A DNA stretch of 47,450 nucleotides from Paludibacter sp. (GTDB taxonomy: Bacteria; Bacteroidota; Bacteroidia; Bacteroidales; Paludibacteraceae): NCBI GenBank assembly GCA_028691965.1, contig JAQUYE010000006.1, forward strand, positions 13,384 through 60,833, written 5' to 3'. The notes under the pieces were generated by a model that saw only the letters and a program-made list of their open reading frames with translations, had not been told where the DNA came from and searched no databases. The position numbers were made by a program, and so were the translations under genes. Positions 8,167 through 16,434 of this stretch are shown here, piece by piece. Within the stretch, counting starts at the first letter, position 1, and every line of letters starts with the position of its first letter.

Positions 8167-8208
8167 CCCTCCCGGCCTTTAGCATATTTAATAAAGGCCG
8201 GGAGGGTT
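8167..8208 (+). terminator. Rho-independent-type terminator of the btuB operon
   Basis: A perfect 14-bp stem (CCCTCCCGGCCTTT at 8167-8180 with its complement at 8193-8206) encloses a 12-base AT-rich loop and is followed by TT-G-TTT. It lies 5 bases after the last stop codon of the operon. Confidence 0.88.
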
Positions 8209-8224
8209 GTTTGCCATTTATGCA

Positions 8225-8232
8225 TATCTTTG
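8225..8232 (+). promoter_or_regulatory. -7 promoter element for the MFS gene
   Basis: TATCTTTG fits TAnnTTTG and lies 38 bases before the ATG at 8271. Its position, just downstream of the terminator, shows that the MFS gene has its own promoter and that in-frame starts upstream of 8271 (TTG at 8211, ATGs at 8220 region) are unlikely. Confidence 0.6.
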
Positions 8233-8270
8233 CGGATGCTTTTGTAGTACTACTCACACGACATTCAGCA

Positions 8271-9494
8271 ATGATCAACTTTATCCGCTTACTTATCGTT
8301 CCCTTCCGAACACTTAGGAACAAAACTTTTGCAAAGCTTTTTATCTCTCAAACAGCAAGTTTGTTCGGGGATGCTTTTACCTGGCTGGGTCTTGCCCTGT
8401 TGTCGTATGAACTGAGTCCGGAACACTCGGCGACGATATTAGCTTCGGCACTTACTATCCGTGTGATGGCGTACATTCTCTTTTCTCCTTTTGCCGGGGT
8501 AGTATCGGAACGTTTTCAACGAAAAAGGATTTTGTGGGTAACACAGAGTTTCAGGACGGTGGTGCTGTTGTTGCTACCGTTTGTTACTTCCGAATGGCAG
8601 CTATTTGCCATGATCTTTCTACTGAATGTTGCTGCTGCTTTTTTTACACCTACCTACCGGGCTATCATCCCGCAGGTGGTCGATCGTAAGGAATACCGCG
8701 AGGCAAATGGTTTGTCGATGGCTACCTTTCAGCTTTTGAGTGTATTTGGTCCTGCACTGGCGGGTATTCTTGCCCTGTGGCTGGGGGCAAAGCAATTGTT
8801 TTTCGTAAGCGGACTGATGCTGCTGATAGGCATACTTATTATTGCTTCGGTACCTGCCATCGACCTCCAAAAAGGAATTAGTGTTTCGAAAGGGGGTTTG
8901 AAAGAGGGCTGGGATGGAGTTACCAAAGGGGTGCGTTCGCTGTTTGGAAATAAGATTCTGCGTTTTTCGCTGAGTATAGAGTTTGTAGCAGCCATTGCCG
9001 GTGCATTGGTACTGGTAAATACGGTAGGTTTGGTAAAGACTTCGCTGATGCTTGATGATACCCGGTATGGTTTGGTGATGGCACTGTTCGGCGTCGGGGC
9101 TTCAATTACGGCTTTTTTGCTGGGGAGTCTGGATAAGACAAAAACGCGGGCTATCTCGTTGATTAGTGGCGCCTTGCTTATCGGATGCGCGGTGAGTGTG
9201 GCTAACTTTGTTTCCTTCAATGGCATATTGGTATTGTGGGTGCTCGCCGGTATCGGTCAGACGCTGGCCGACATGCCTTCCGAAACGCTGATTGGCGAGA
9301 ATATCCCTGCGACCGATCAGGCCAGAGTTTATGGTTCGCACTTTGCGTTTTCGCACCTCTGGTGGTTTATCGCCTACCCTTTTGCCGGGTACCTGGGAAC
9401 TACCTTCCCCAACCACTCCTTTTTGTACGGCGGAGTGATAACGGGGGTACTGGCAGTGGTAGCGGTTGTTCTGTTTAAACCATCGCTAAAGTAA
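8271..9494 (+). CDS. Major facilitator superfamily transporter (MFS_3/EntS-like)
   Basis: 407 residues from the ATG chosen at 8271 (MINFIRLLIVPFRTLRNK); the frame is open further upstream but a promoter element lies there. The protein is almost wholly hydrophobic, with about 12 membrane segments. SQTASLFGDAFTWLGLALLSYEL in segment 1-2, FAGVVSERFQRKRILW (the loop 2-3 basic motif) and RAIIPQVVDRKEYREANGL in the middle are characteristic of the MFS_3 group, which holds drug, siderophore (EntS-like) and metal exporters. The substrate cannot be told from sequence. It follows the cobalamin operon but is separated by a terminator, so a cobalamin link is unsupported. Inner membrane. Confidence 0.87.
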   Translation: MINFIRLLIVPFRTLRNKTFAKLFISQTASLFGDAFTWLGLALLSYELSPEHSATILASALTIRVMAYILFSPFAGVVSERFQRKRILWVTQSFRTVVLLLLPFVTSEWQLFAMIFLLNVAAAFFTPTYRAIIPQVVDRKEYREANGLSMATFQLLSVFGPALAGILALWLGAKQLFFVSGLMLLIGILIIASVPAIDLQKGISVSKGGLKEGWDGVTKGVRSLFGNKILRFSLSIEFVAAIAGALVLVNTVGLVKTSLMLDDTRYGLVMALFGVGASITAFLLGSLDKTKTRAISLISGALLIGCAVSVANFVSFNGILVLWVLAGIGQTLADMPSETLIGENIPATDQARVYGSHFAFSHLWWFIAYPFAGYLGTTFPNHSFLYGGVITGVLAVVAVVLFKPSLK

Positions 9495-9581
9495 AAACAC
9501 TTTCCGGCATATGTATTTATACGGTAGGAAGTTTGAGGAGTTCTATAAGTGGTTGATTGGCACTACAGATTATATAAACTT

Positions 9582-9986
9582 ATGAGTAAGGATAAAGCAC
9601 TTTTTTTTGCAACGCAATGGGATTTCAGGAAGTGGCTGGAAGAGCACCACGCAACAGCCCCCGAACTGGTAGTCGGTTTTTATCGGGTGAAAAGCGGTAA
9701 GCCCTCCATGACCTGGTCGGAATCGGTCGATCAGGCAATTTGCTTTGGCTGGATAGATAGTATCCGCAGATCTATCGACAGTGAGAGCTACAGTATTCGC
9801 TTTACACCGCGCAGAAATACCAGCAACTGGAGTACCATAAATATTGAAAAGGTAGAAAGGCTGACAAAAGACGGACTTATGACTCCTGCAGGATTGAAAG
9901 CGTATACCTACAAATCGGAAGCTAAATCGGGCGTGTATTCGTATGAAAAACAATCACCACAAAAAGGCAACGAAAAAAGTGAATAA
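9582..9986 (+). CDS. YdeI/OmpD-associated-family protein, short form
   Basis: 134 residues from the ATG at 9582 (MSKDKALFFATQWDFRKWL); a GTG at 9549 would add 11 unlike residues. The core is a clear YdeI_OmpD-AL family match: PELVVGFYRVKSGKPSMTWSESVDQAICFGWIDS, then SYSIRFTPRRNTSNWSTINI and LMTPAGLKAY. Members are usually about 190 residues with a C-terminal helical domain containing a W-rich stretch; here that domain is absent and the protein ends in a charged tail (KQSPQKGNEKSE), so it is truncated by evolution or by a lost end. The biochemical role of the family is poorly known (linked to bacteriocin or envelope-stress protection in some reports). It converges on the next gene, with only one base between stop codons. 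Confidence 0.82.
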   Translation: MSKDKALFFATQWDFRKWLEEHHATAPELVVGFYRVKSGKPSMTWSESVDQAICFGWIDSIRRSIDSESYSIRFTPRRNTSNWSTINIEKVERLTKDGLMTPAGLKAYTYKSEAKSGVYSYEKQSPQKGNEKSE

Positions 9987-9987
9987 T

Positions 9988-11784
9988 CTACAGCAGCTCC
10001 TCTATCGATGTGACATGGTGTTTCTTGTTGATAACCATATCCCACCATACGGCGAGGGTAAGTAAGTTGATCAGCTGATTGGATTTCACCTGGTGATACC
10101 AGAACCAGTAAGGTTTAGTGCTCATCGAACGATCATAGTCCTGTACTAATTGTTCGATGTCGTGGGGGTTGAACAGGGCTTTTGCCATGTCGGAGCTTTT
10201 AATGTAGTCGCACACTAGTTTCCGTTGTTTGTCGTCGCTAAGGAATATGGCCAGTGGTGCAAAGCCTCCCTGCTTTTTACGTTCAGTAATTTCGGTCGGG
10301 AGTTTTGGATGAAGATAGCTCTTGTGTAGGGATTTGGAAACACCCCGCCCAGCTGCCAGGTCGTCGACACTTCCCTTGAATTTGTAGTTAACCGGCAATC
10401 CGCAAAGGAAATTATACAGGTCGGTACTCATGTAGGGAAAAGACATTGTCGTGTTGAAGAGTTCGGACATGCGCGAGGATTTGTACAGGATTACTTCGTC
10501 GATTACCTGGCGGATGTCGATATTATAGTTGCGACTATAATAAAACTCTTCGAACGATTTATAACTTACGGGATCTTGCAGCAGGTAATCGAAACGACGG
10601 ATAGTGGGTTTTGTTTTGGAAATTCGTTTAAGGGCTGCCAGGGTAAAGCCGAAGGTATCACTTTCCTGGATATGAAGTATCTTACGGTTATGAAACTGCA
10701 TCCGGAACAGGATATTATCTTTCTCGAAGAGCGAACTGATATTCCCAAGTCCGTCCATTGCCTTTTGCAAAGGTTGAAGTCCCATGCGTTTAATCTTCCA
10801 GTGCATGGCCAGCTCTTTACCGGATGTTCCGAAATGCTGGTCGTTTCCGTCGCCTCCGAGTATGATGCCGGGGTTCTCGCCGGTCTGCTCAACGAGCTTC
10901 ATTACCGAGTAATTGACCAGCAGTCCTCCCTCCTGAAAGGGATCGCCGGTTGCCTGAAGGATATGGGGCAAGTGCATAATTTCGGAACCATCAATCTCAT
11001 ACTCGTAATGCCGGGAGTTGTACCTGTCGGCAAGGATGCGCGCCAATGGCAGTTCCGACCATGAATTATTTTTAAAACCGATAGAATAGGAAACCACATC
11101 TCCCTGGTACACATCCCTCAGGGCCGAGATATTCCCTCCTGAGTCGTAACCACCGCTTAATAGTAATCCCACTTTCGACTTCCCTTCTATTCTTTTTGCA
11201 ATCGCCGATTTATGTAAGTCTTCGTACTTCCTGATGGCATCCGGCTCGGAGATTTCATTTTTTCCTGCGGCTTCGAAGTAGCTTTGCTGATCGAACAGGT
11301 CAATAACCGTAAATGTACAGCCGGAGACTACAAGCGCATGACCGGCTTTCAGTTTGGAAACTGTTTTCAGAGAGGTTTGCGGAGCCGGGATGTACCCGAT
11401 ACTCAGGAAAGTCAGCAGTGCATCCACGTCGGGTTCGCAAACAAAGTCGTCGATACCGGTAAAGGCCAATAAAGAATGAGCAACCCAATTGCTGGTATAG
11501 AAGAGTTGTGCCCCCACCCCGTGCCTGTCGCGTATAAAGGTAAGCTTATTCGCTTCGGCAACTAGCAGTAAAAAGTCGCCATCCAGCCGTGTAAAGGCGC
11601 TCATACCGATAGTAGAGAAATCGGCCAGCAACCGTTCGGGAGTTGAATTAAAGAGCCTTCCTTTTAGGTAAAGTGTAAACTTACCGGAAGTAACTTTGAT
11701 GAAAGACTGCAGAAAAGGATTATGCTCCTCATGAAGGGTGGCAAAGTCCGAATAAGTGCGGGATGGTGTTGGATTCATCAGCAT
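9988..11784 (-). CDS. Asparagine-synthetase-like ATP-dependent amide ligase without glutaminase cysteine
   Basis: 598 residues, cytoplasmic. The C-terminal half is an Asn_synthase domain: the PP-loop LLLSGGYDSGG (SGGxDS at residues 210-215) binds ATP, and GGDGNDQHFG replaces the usual SGxGxDExFGGY. The N-terminal region (1-160) still has the fold of an Ntn glutamine amidotransferase (LDGDFLLLVAEANKLTFIRDRHG), but the protein starts MLMNPTP, so the catalytic Cys2 and its surrounding CGI motif are missing and no glutamine hydrolysis is expected. Family members with this loss include ligases using other amines, such as beta-lactam synthetases and lasso-peptide cyclases; none of their partner genes is visible here. 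Probably it forms an amide via adenylation, using free ammonia or an unknown amine. It is divergent from the lipoprotein gene at 11873. Confidence 0.82.
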   Translation of the reverse strand: MLMNPTPSRTYSDFATLHEEHNPFLQSFIKVTSGKFTLYLKGRLFNSTPERLLADFSTIGMSAFTRLDGDFLLLVAEANKLTFIRDRHGVGAQLFYTSNWVAHSLLAFTGIDDFVCEPDVDALLTFLSIGYIPAPQTSLKTVSKLKAGHALVVSGCTFTVIDLFDQQSYFEAAGKNEISEPDAIRKYEDLHKSAIAKRIEGKSKVGLLLSGGYDSGGNISALRDVYQGDVVSYSIGFKNNSWSELPLARILADRYNSRHYEYEIDGSEIMHLPHILQATGDPFQEGGLLVNYSVMKLVEQTGENPGIILGGDGNDQHFGTSGKELAMHWKIKRMGLQPLQKAMDGLGNISSLFEKDNILFRMQFHNRKILHIQESDTFGFTLAALKRISKTKPTIRRFDYLLQDPVSYKSFEEFYYSRNYNIDIRQVIDEVILYKSSRMSELFNTTMSFPYMSTDLYNFLCGLPVNYKFKGSVDDLAAGRGVSKSLHKSYLHPKLPTEITERKKQGGFAPLAIFLSDDKQRKLVCDYIKSSDMAKALFNPHDIEQLVQDYDRSMSTKPYWFWYHQVKSNQLINLLTLAVWWDMVINKKHHVTSIEELL

Positions 11785-11841
11785 TAAGATTTAGGGGGTA
11801 AAAATAGTGAAAATTTTCTTTCTATAACAAAGTTGTTTAAT

Positions 11842-11849
11842 TACATTTG
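11842..11849 (+). promoter_or_regulatory. -7 promoter element for the 11873 lipoprotein-DUF418 operon
   Basis: TACATTTG fits the Bacteroidota TAnnTTTG consensus and lies 23 bases before the ATG at 11873. Confidence 0.6.
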
Positions 11850-11872
11850 CAGACTTATAAATTTAACTTAGC

Positions 11873-12310
11873 ATGAAAACCCTAATCGGCATCTCTATTC
11901 TCTTTCTGTTTCTTAGCTGTGAAAAGACTACCAGCACTACTGACAGCATCCAGGTAATTAATGAATCCGAACGAACATTGGTTGTTGAGTACACTACTGA
12001 AAATAATGTATTGGAGCGTGACACCTTAACACCAACTAACATAACAGGTCAATTTGCTGTCAAGCAGTACCCGACAAATAAGGATAAACTCAACAACAAG
12101 GAATTGTCGGCTATTATCAACCGTTTGAAAATCTATCTGCTCAACGGGACTGAAACTACCGCGCTTCCCGAAAGTCTTTATAATTCTCCTGATAAATGGG
12201 AATATGCCCTAACCATAGATATGAGTGATAAATGGAATATCTACTATTTTGTGGTAAGCGCTGATATGGTGGGTTCTACAGGTGGAACAACGGGCCCCTT
12301 ATCGAACTAA
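11873..12310 (+). CDS. Hypothetical lipoprotein
   Basis: 145 residues with a lipoprotein signal MKTLIGISILFLFLSC (lipid cysteine at 16) followed by EKTTSTTDS, a Ser/Thr-rich tether. The mature domain (about 30-145) has alternating hydrophobic/polar stretches suggesting beta-sheet; I recognise no family. It has its own promoter element, and the DUF418 gene starts 10 bases after its stop, so the two are likely cotranscribed and may act together at the envelope. The divergent neighbour is the asparagine-synthetase-like ligase. Confidence 0.7.
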   Translation: MKTLIGISILFLFLSCEKTTSTTDSIQVINESERTLVVEYTTENNVLERDTLTPTNITGQFAVKQYPTNKDKLNNKELSAIINRLKIYLLNGTETTALPESLYNSPDKWEYALTIDMSDKWNIYYFVVSADMVGSTGGTTGPLSN

Positions 12311-12320
12311 TTTTAAATGA

Positions 12321-13499
12321 ATGGAAAGTTTAACACCAACAACCAACCGAATTACTGTAGTTGACGCACTCAGGGGTTTTGCCCTGGTTTCAATAATGTT
12401 ACTACACAATATCGAGCGCTTTGAAGTTTCGGGTTTACAGATTGCCCTGCCCGCCTGGATGGTGAGTCTTGACTCCATCCTGTGGGATTCCTTTTTCTTT
12501 GTGTTCGGGGGAAAGTCGTATGCAATCTTTGCTCTGCTGTTTGGATTAACCTTTTTTATTCAATCGCATAATCAGCAAAAGCAGGGGAAAGAGTTCAGAG
12601 GACGGTTTATCTGGAGATTAATATTATTACTGGTATTCGGATTTATTAATACCTTGTTTTACCAGGGTGAAATACTGGTGCTGTATGCGCTGGTGGGACT
12701 GGTACTGGTGCCGTTTGCAAAACTAAGTAATAAAACTATTTTTATCGCTGCGATCTTTTTCTTGCTGCAACCCCTCATCTGGATAGAGGTACTGATGGCT
12801 GTTAATAATCCGACTCCCGGCCCCGACACTCCCTTTTATATGGAGTTCTATCCAAAAGTGGGTTCTTTTCTCAGGGGTGATTCAATGGTAGAGCTGATGA
12901 AAAGTAACATCACCAATGGTAGAATTGCCTCGTTACTGTGGTATTGGGAAAACGGACGTGTAGATCAAACGATCGGACTGTTTCTACTTGGCTTCCTGTC
13001 GGGCCGAAAAGCTATCTTCCTGAATACCCCCAAAAACAAATCGTTCTGGAAGAAAACACTGATTTGTGCCGCTTTGGTATTCTATCCCTTGCTTTACCTG
13101 AAATCAAATTCCGCCTTGTTTTCCGAATGGGGCAATGTAAATCAGGCCATCGGCACGCTGTTCAACCTATGGTCGAACCTGGCACTTATGCTGGTGCTGG
13201 TTGCCGGATTCGTATTGCTGTTCTATACAACAACTTTCCAACCTTCGCTCAACAAACTTTCGCCCATCGGTAAAATGAGTTTATCGAACTACATCCTTCA
13301 ATCGATAGTGGGTGCCACGCTCTACTATGGATTCGGACTAGGCCTGTACCGTTACGTGGGGCCTACATATTCTTTATGTATAGGGATAGTACTGGCTATC
13401 GGCATGGGTATATTTAGCAACTACTGGATGAACACGCATCGCAGAGGACCGCTGGAGGGTTTGTGGCACAAATTAACCTGGCTGGGAGCCAGGAACTAA
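12321..13499 (+). CDS. DUF418 multi-pass membrane protein (YeiB-like)
   Basis: 392 residues, inner membrane, about 8-10 membrane segments. The N-terminal RITVVDALRGFALVSIMLLHNIE is the conserved opening of DUF418/YeiB and of the related heparan-alpha-glucosaminide acyltransferase superfamily (VDALRG...). The segment FFVFGGKSYAIFALLFGLTF and the C-terminal GKMSLSNYILQSIVGATLYYG are the hallmark conserved stretches of DUF418. Function is not established; a membrane acyltransferase-like activity is a reasonable guess from superfamily membership. It lies just downstream of a small lipoprotein in what looks like a two-gene operon. Confidence 0.88.
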   Translation: MESLTPTTNRITVVDALRGFALVSIMLLHNIERFEVSGLQIALPAWMVSLDSILWDSFFFVFGGKSYAIFALLFGLTFFIQSHNQQKQGKEFRGRFIWRLILLLVFGFINTLFYQGEILVLYALVGLVLVPFAKLSNKTIFIAAIFFLLQPLIWIEVLMAVNNPTPGPDTPFYMEFYPKVGSFLRGDSMVELMKSNITNGRIASLLWYWENGRVDQTIGLFLLGFLSGRKAIFLNTPKNKSFWKKTLICAALVFYPLLYLKSNSALFSEWGNVNQAIGTLFNLWSNLALMLVLVAGFVLLFYTTTFQPSLNKLSPIGKMSLSNYILQSIVGATLYYGFGLGLYRYVGPTYSLCIGIVLAIGMGIFSNYWMNTHRRGPLEGLWHKLTWLGARN

Positions 13500-13578
13500 A
13501 CCCATATACCATATATATAAGGTACAAAAAGCGTTTTCGCTCGTCTTGTTTTCAACGTATAAAAAACAGAGTAGAGGT

Positions 13579-16413
13579 ATGAAACGTATTTTAATGGTAG
13601 CTGCCCTTGTGGCGGGTGTAGTGATTAATGCAGTGGCACAGGGCCCGCGTACGGAAAGGGTATATCTTTCGGGACGGGGAGCTGATGATGTGGTGCAGTG
13701 GGACTTCATGATCGACAAGGGCATGAATGCCGGGAAATGGATGAAAATCGGAGTTCCTTCCTGCTGGGAGCAACAGGGTTTTGGTCAGTACCAATATGGT
13801 ATTAAGTTCTACGGCAAGGCTTTCCCCGATGGTGTTGCCGATGAAAAAGGAATGTACAAGCATGAATTCTTTGTCCCTGCCGAATGGCGCAACCGTCAGA
13901 TTCATATCGTCTTTGAAGCTTCCATGACGGATACCGAAGTTAAAATTAACGGTCAGAAGGCCGGCTCTGTACACCAGGGTGCTTTCTACCGATTTTCCTA
14001 TAATATCTCCGAACGGGTAAAGTTTGGCGGGAAAAACCTGCTTGAAGTTACTGTAGCTAAAGAAAGCACCAATGCCAGTGTAAACCTGGCTGAACGGAGA
14101 GCCGACTACTGGAACTTCGGTGGTATCTTCCGCCCTGTATTCCTGGAAGTGATGCCCGCTGTTCACCTGCAAACTATTGCTATTGATGCTCAAATGGACG
14201 GTACTTTCCGTTTCCGTGCCGATGTGAACCGCGGTGGTGTAGCGCATCAATTGAAAGTTGAACTGGCTGGTCCTGATAAGAGGGCGATTCAGTCGAAAGT
14301 AGTTGATATTAAAGAAGGTGGCGACCGCATCATGGATGTGATGAAGGTTAAACAGCCTCGCCTGTGGACTGCCGAAACACCGGTTCTCTATTCGGCTACC
14401 TTCACTTTACTGGACAAAAAGGGTACTCCCCTGCATACTGAACAGCAGAAATTTGGTTTCCGTACTATCGAGGTGCGCGAAAGTGACGGATTGTATATTA
14501 ACGGTGTAAAATTGAATATCCGTGGTGTCAATCGCCATAGCTTCCGTCCGGAAACGGGCCGCACACTCTCCTTCAGTAAGAATGTAGAGGACGTGGAGCT
14601 GATTAAGAGCATGAATATGAATTCAGTGCGCTTGTCGCACTACCCTGCTGACCCTGAATTCCTTGCTATCTGCGACTCGCTGGGTCTCTACGTGATGAAC
14701 GAACTGGCAGGATGGCATGGTAAATACGACACTCCAACGGGCAAACAGCATATTCAGTCGATGGTGGAACGTGACCAAAACCATCCTTCGATCATCTGGT
14801 GGGCCAATGGAAACGAAAAGGGATGGAACACCGAACTGGATTCGGAATTCAGTAAATACGATCTTCAAAACCGCCCGGTGGTACACCCACAGGGGAATTT
14901 CGGTGGGTTTGAAACCATGCACTACCGTTCGTATGGCGAATCGCAGGAATACATGCGCTTGCCTGAAATCTTTATGCCTACTGAATTTCTGCACGGACTG
15001 TACGATGGAGGTCATGGTGCCGGTCTGTATGATTACTGGGAAATGATGCGTAAGCATCCCCGCACTGCCGGTGGATTCCTTTGGGTTATGGCCGATGAGG
15101 GGGTGAAACGTACCGATAAGGACGGATACATCGATAACGTTGGTAATTATGGTGCCGATGGAATTGTTGGTCCGCACCACGAAAAGGAAGGTAGTTACTA
15201 TACCATCCGCGAACTCTGGAATCCGGTGCAGGTGGTGAATGCACAACTCGAAAACGGCTTCAGCTTTACGGTGGAGAATCGTTATAACTTCCTGAATACT
15301 ACTTCGACCCGCTTCGAATGGCAATTGGTAAAGTTCGCGGATATACGCGACAACAACGCTAAACTTACCATCCTTAAACGTGGTGAAGTAAAAGGTCCCG
15401 ACATCGCACCGGGAGCTACCGGCACTTTAACCATTAATGCTAAAGCAGACGACAAGGCCGAAGCGCTTTTCCTAACTGCTTATGATTATCGTGGTAAAGA
15501 ACTTTGGCGCTGGTCGTATCCGCTGAACGCTCCTGAGGTGGCAGAAGGAACTGCTACCGGACAGGCGCCGGGTTATACGGAAGACCTGAGAACATTGACC
15601 GTAAAAGCAGGTACGCATCAGTTTAACTTTAGTAAGACTACGGGGCTGCTGCAATCGGTACAGGTAAGTAACCGCACCATCAGCCTGGGTAACGGTCCGC
15701 GATTTACCGCTGCCCGTCGTGCCGACCGCTCACTGGATCAGTTCTACAACCACGATGATGATAACTCCCGCAAGAAGGAACGTACCTATACCTCCTTTAC
15801 CGATGCTGCCCGATTCACCGGCTTTGAAGTCACCACCGAAGGCAACCACCTGAAAGTGAAAGCTTCGTACCGTCTTGGCAACCTCGACGAGGCAGTGTGG
15901 ACCATCGCTCCTGATGGTACTGTGGAACTGGATTACCGCTATAACTTCAATGCCGTGGTCGATTTGATGGGTATTCAGTTCGACTATCCGGAAGAAAAGA
16001 TGCTGAACAAGCGCTGGCTGGGTAAAGGTCCGTACCGCGTATGGCAAAACCGTGTTCACGGTCCGGTGTACGATATGTGGCAAAACGATTACAACGATCC
16101 TATTCCGGGCGAAACATTTACTTATCCGGAATTCAAGGGTTACTTTGCGGGTGTGAAGGCTATGCATTTCACGACTACCGAAGGGGAGATAACGATTTAC
16201 AACGAAACACCTGAAAGTTATATTGGTGTTTACCAGCCCCGCGATGGTCGCGACCGACTCCTATACACATTGCCTGAAACGGGCCTGTCGGTATTGAATG
16301 TAATACCTGCTGTGCGTAATAAAGTGAATACAACCGACCTGATCGGACCTTCGTCGCAGCCTGTATGGGCAAGCGGTGAGAAGACGGGACGAGTGGTGAT
16401 GCAATTCCGTTAA
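13579..16413 (+). CDS. Secreted glycoside hydrolase family 2 (beta-galactosidase-like)
   Basis: 944 residues from the ATG at 13579 (MKRILMVAALVAGVVINAVAQ, a signal peptide; an in-frame upstream start would bury it). Domain order is GH2 sugar-binding (about 25-200; PSCWEQQGFGQYQYG, ADYWNFGGIFRPVFLEV), immunoglobulin-like (205-310), TIM barrel (310-600) and a C-terminal Bgal_small_N-like domain (about 670-940). The general acid/base is probably Glu413 in WWANGNEKGW and the nucleophile Glu469 in MPTEFLHG. The reaction is exo-hydrolysis of beta-linked sugars, probably galactosides, with retention; other GH2 specificities (glucuronidase, mannosidase) cannot be excluded. GH106 follows after 21 bases, so the two form an operon and likely attack the same glycan in the periplasm. 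Confidence 0.88.
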   Translation: MKRILMVAALVAGVVINAVAQGPRTERVYLSGRGADDVVQWDFMIDKGMNAGKWMKIGVPSCWEQQGFGQYQYGIKFYGKAFPDGVADEKGMYKHEFFVPAEWRNRQIHIVFEASMTDTEVKINGQKAGSVHQGAFYRFSYNISERVKFGGKNLLEVTVAKESTNASVNLAERRADYWNFGGIFRPVFLEVMPAVHLQTIAIDAQMDGTFRFRADVNRGGVAHQLKVELAGPDKRAIQSKVVDIKEGGDRIMDVMKVKQPRLWTAETPVLYSATFTLLDKKGTPLHTEQQKFGFRTIEVRESDGLYINGVKLNIRGVNRHSFRPETGRTLSFSKNVEDVELIKSMNMNSVRLSHYPADPEFLAICDSLGLYVMNELAGWHGKYDTPTGKQHIQSMVERDQNHPSIIWWANGNEKGWNTELDSEFSKYDLQNRPVVHPQGNFGGFETMHYRSYGESQEYMRLPEIFMPTEFLHGLYDGGHGAGLYDYWEMMRKHPRTAGGFLWVMADEGVKRTDKDGYIDNVGNYGADGIVGPHHEKEGSYYTIRELWNPVQVVNAQLENGFSFTVENRYNFLNTTSTRFEWQLVKFADIRDNNAKLTILKRGEVKGPDIAPGATGTLTINAKADDKAEALFLTAYDYRGKELWRWSYPLNAPEVAEGTATGQAPGYTEDLRTLTVKAGTHQFNFSKTTGLLQSVQVSNRTISLGNGPRFTAARRADRSLDQFYNHDDDNSRKKERTYTSFTDAARFTGFEVTTEGNHLKVKASYRLGNLDEAVWTIAPDGTVELDYRYNFNAVVDLMGIQFDYPEEKMLNKRWLGKGPYRVWQNRVHGPVYDMWQNDYNDPIPGETFTYPEFKGYFAGVKAMHFTTTEGEITIYNETPESYIGVYQPRDGRDRLLYTLPETGLSVLNVIPAVRNKVNTTDLIGPSSQPVWASGEKTGRVVMQFR

Positions 16414-16434
16414 CCAGTTTAAACCCCTGTACTC

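Noticed and set aside
8211-8270. N-terminal extension of the MFS protein
   Set aside because: A -7 promoter element and the terminator tail lie in it, and residues are unlike the family start; ATG at 8271 preferred.
9988-11784. Lasso-peptide cyclase
   Set aside because: No precursor peptide, RiPP recognition element or leader protease could be found on either side; only the missing Cys suggests it.
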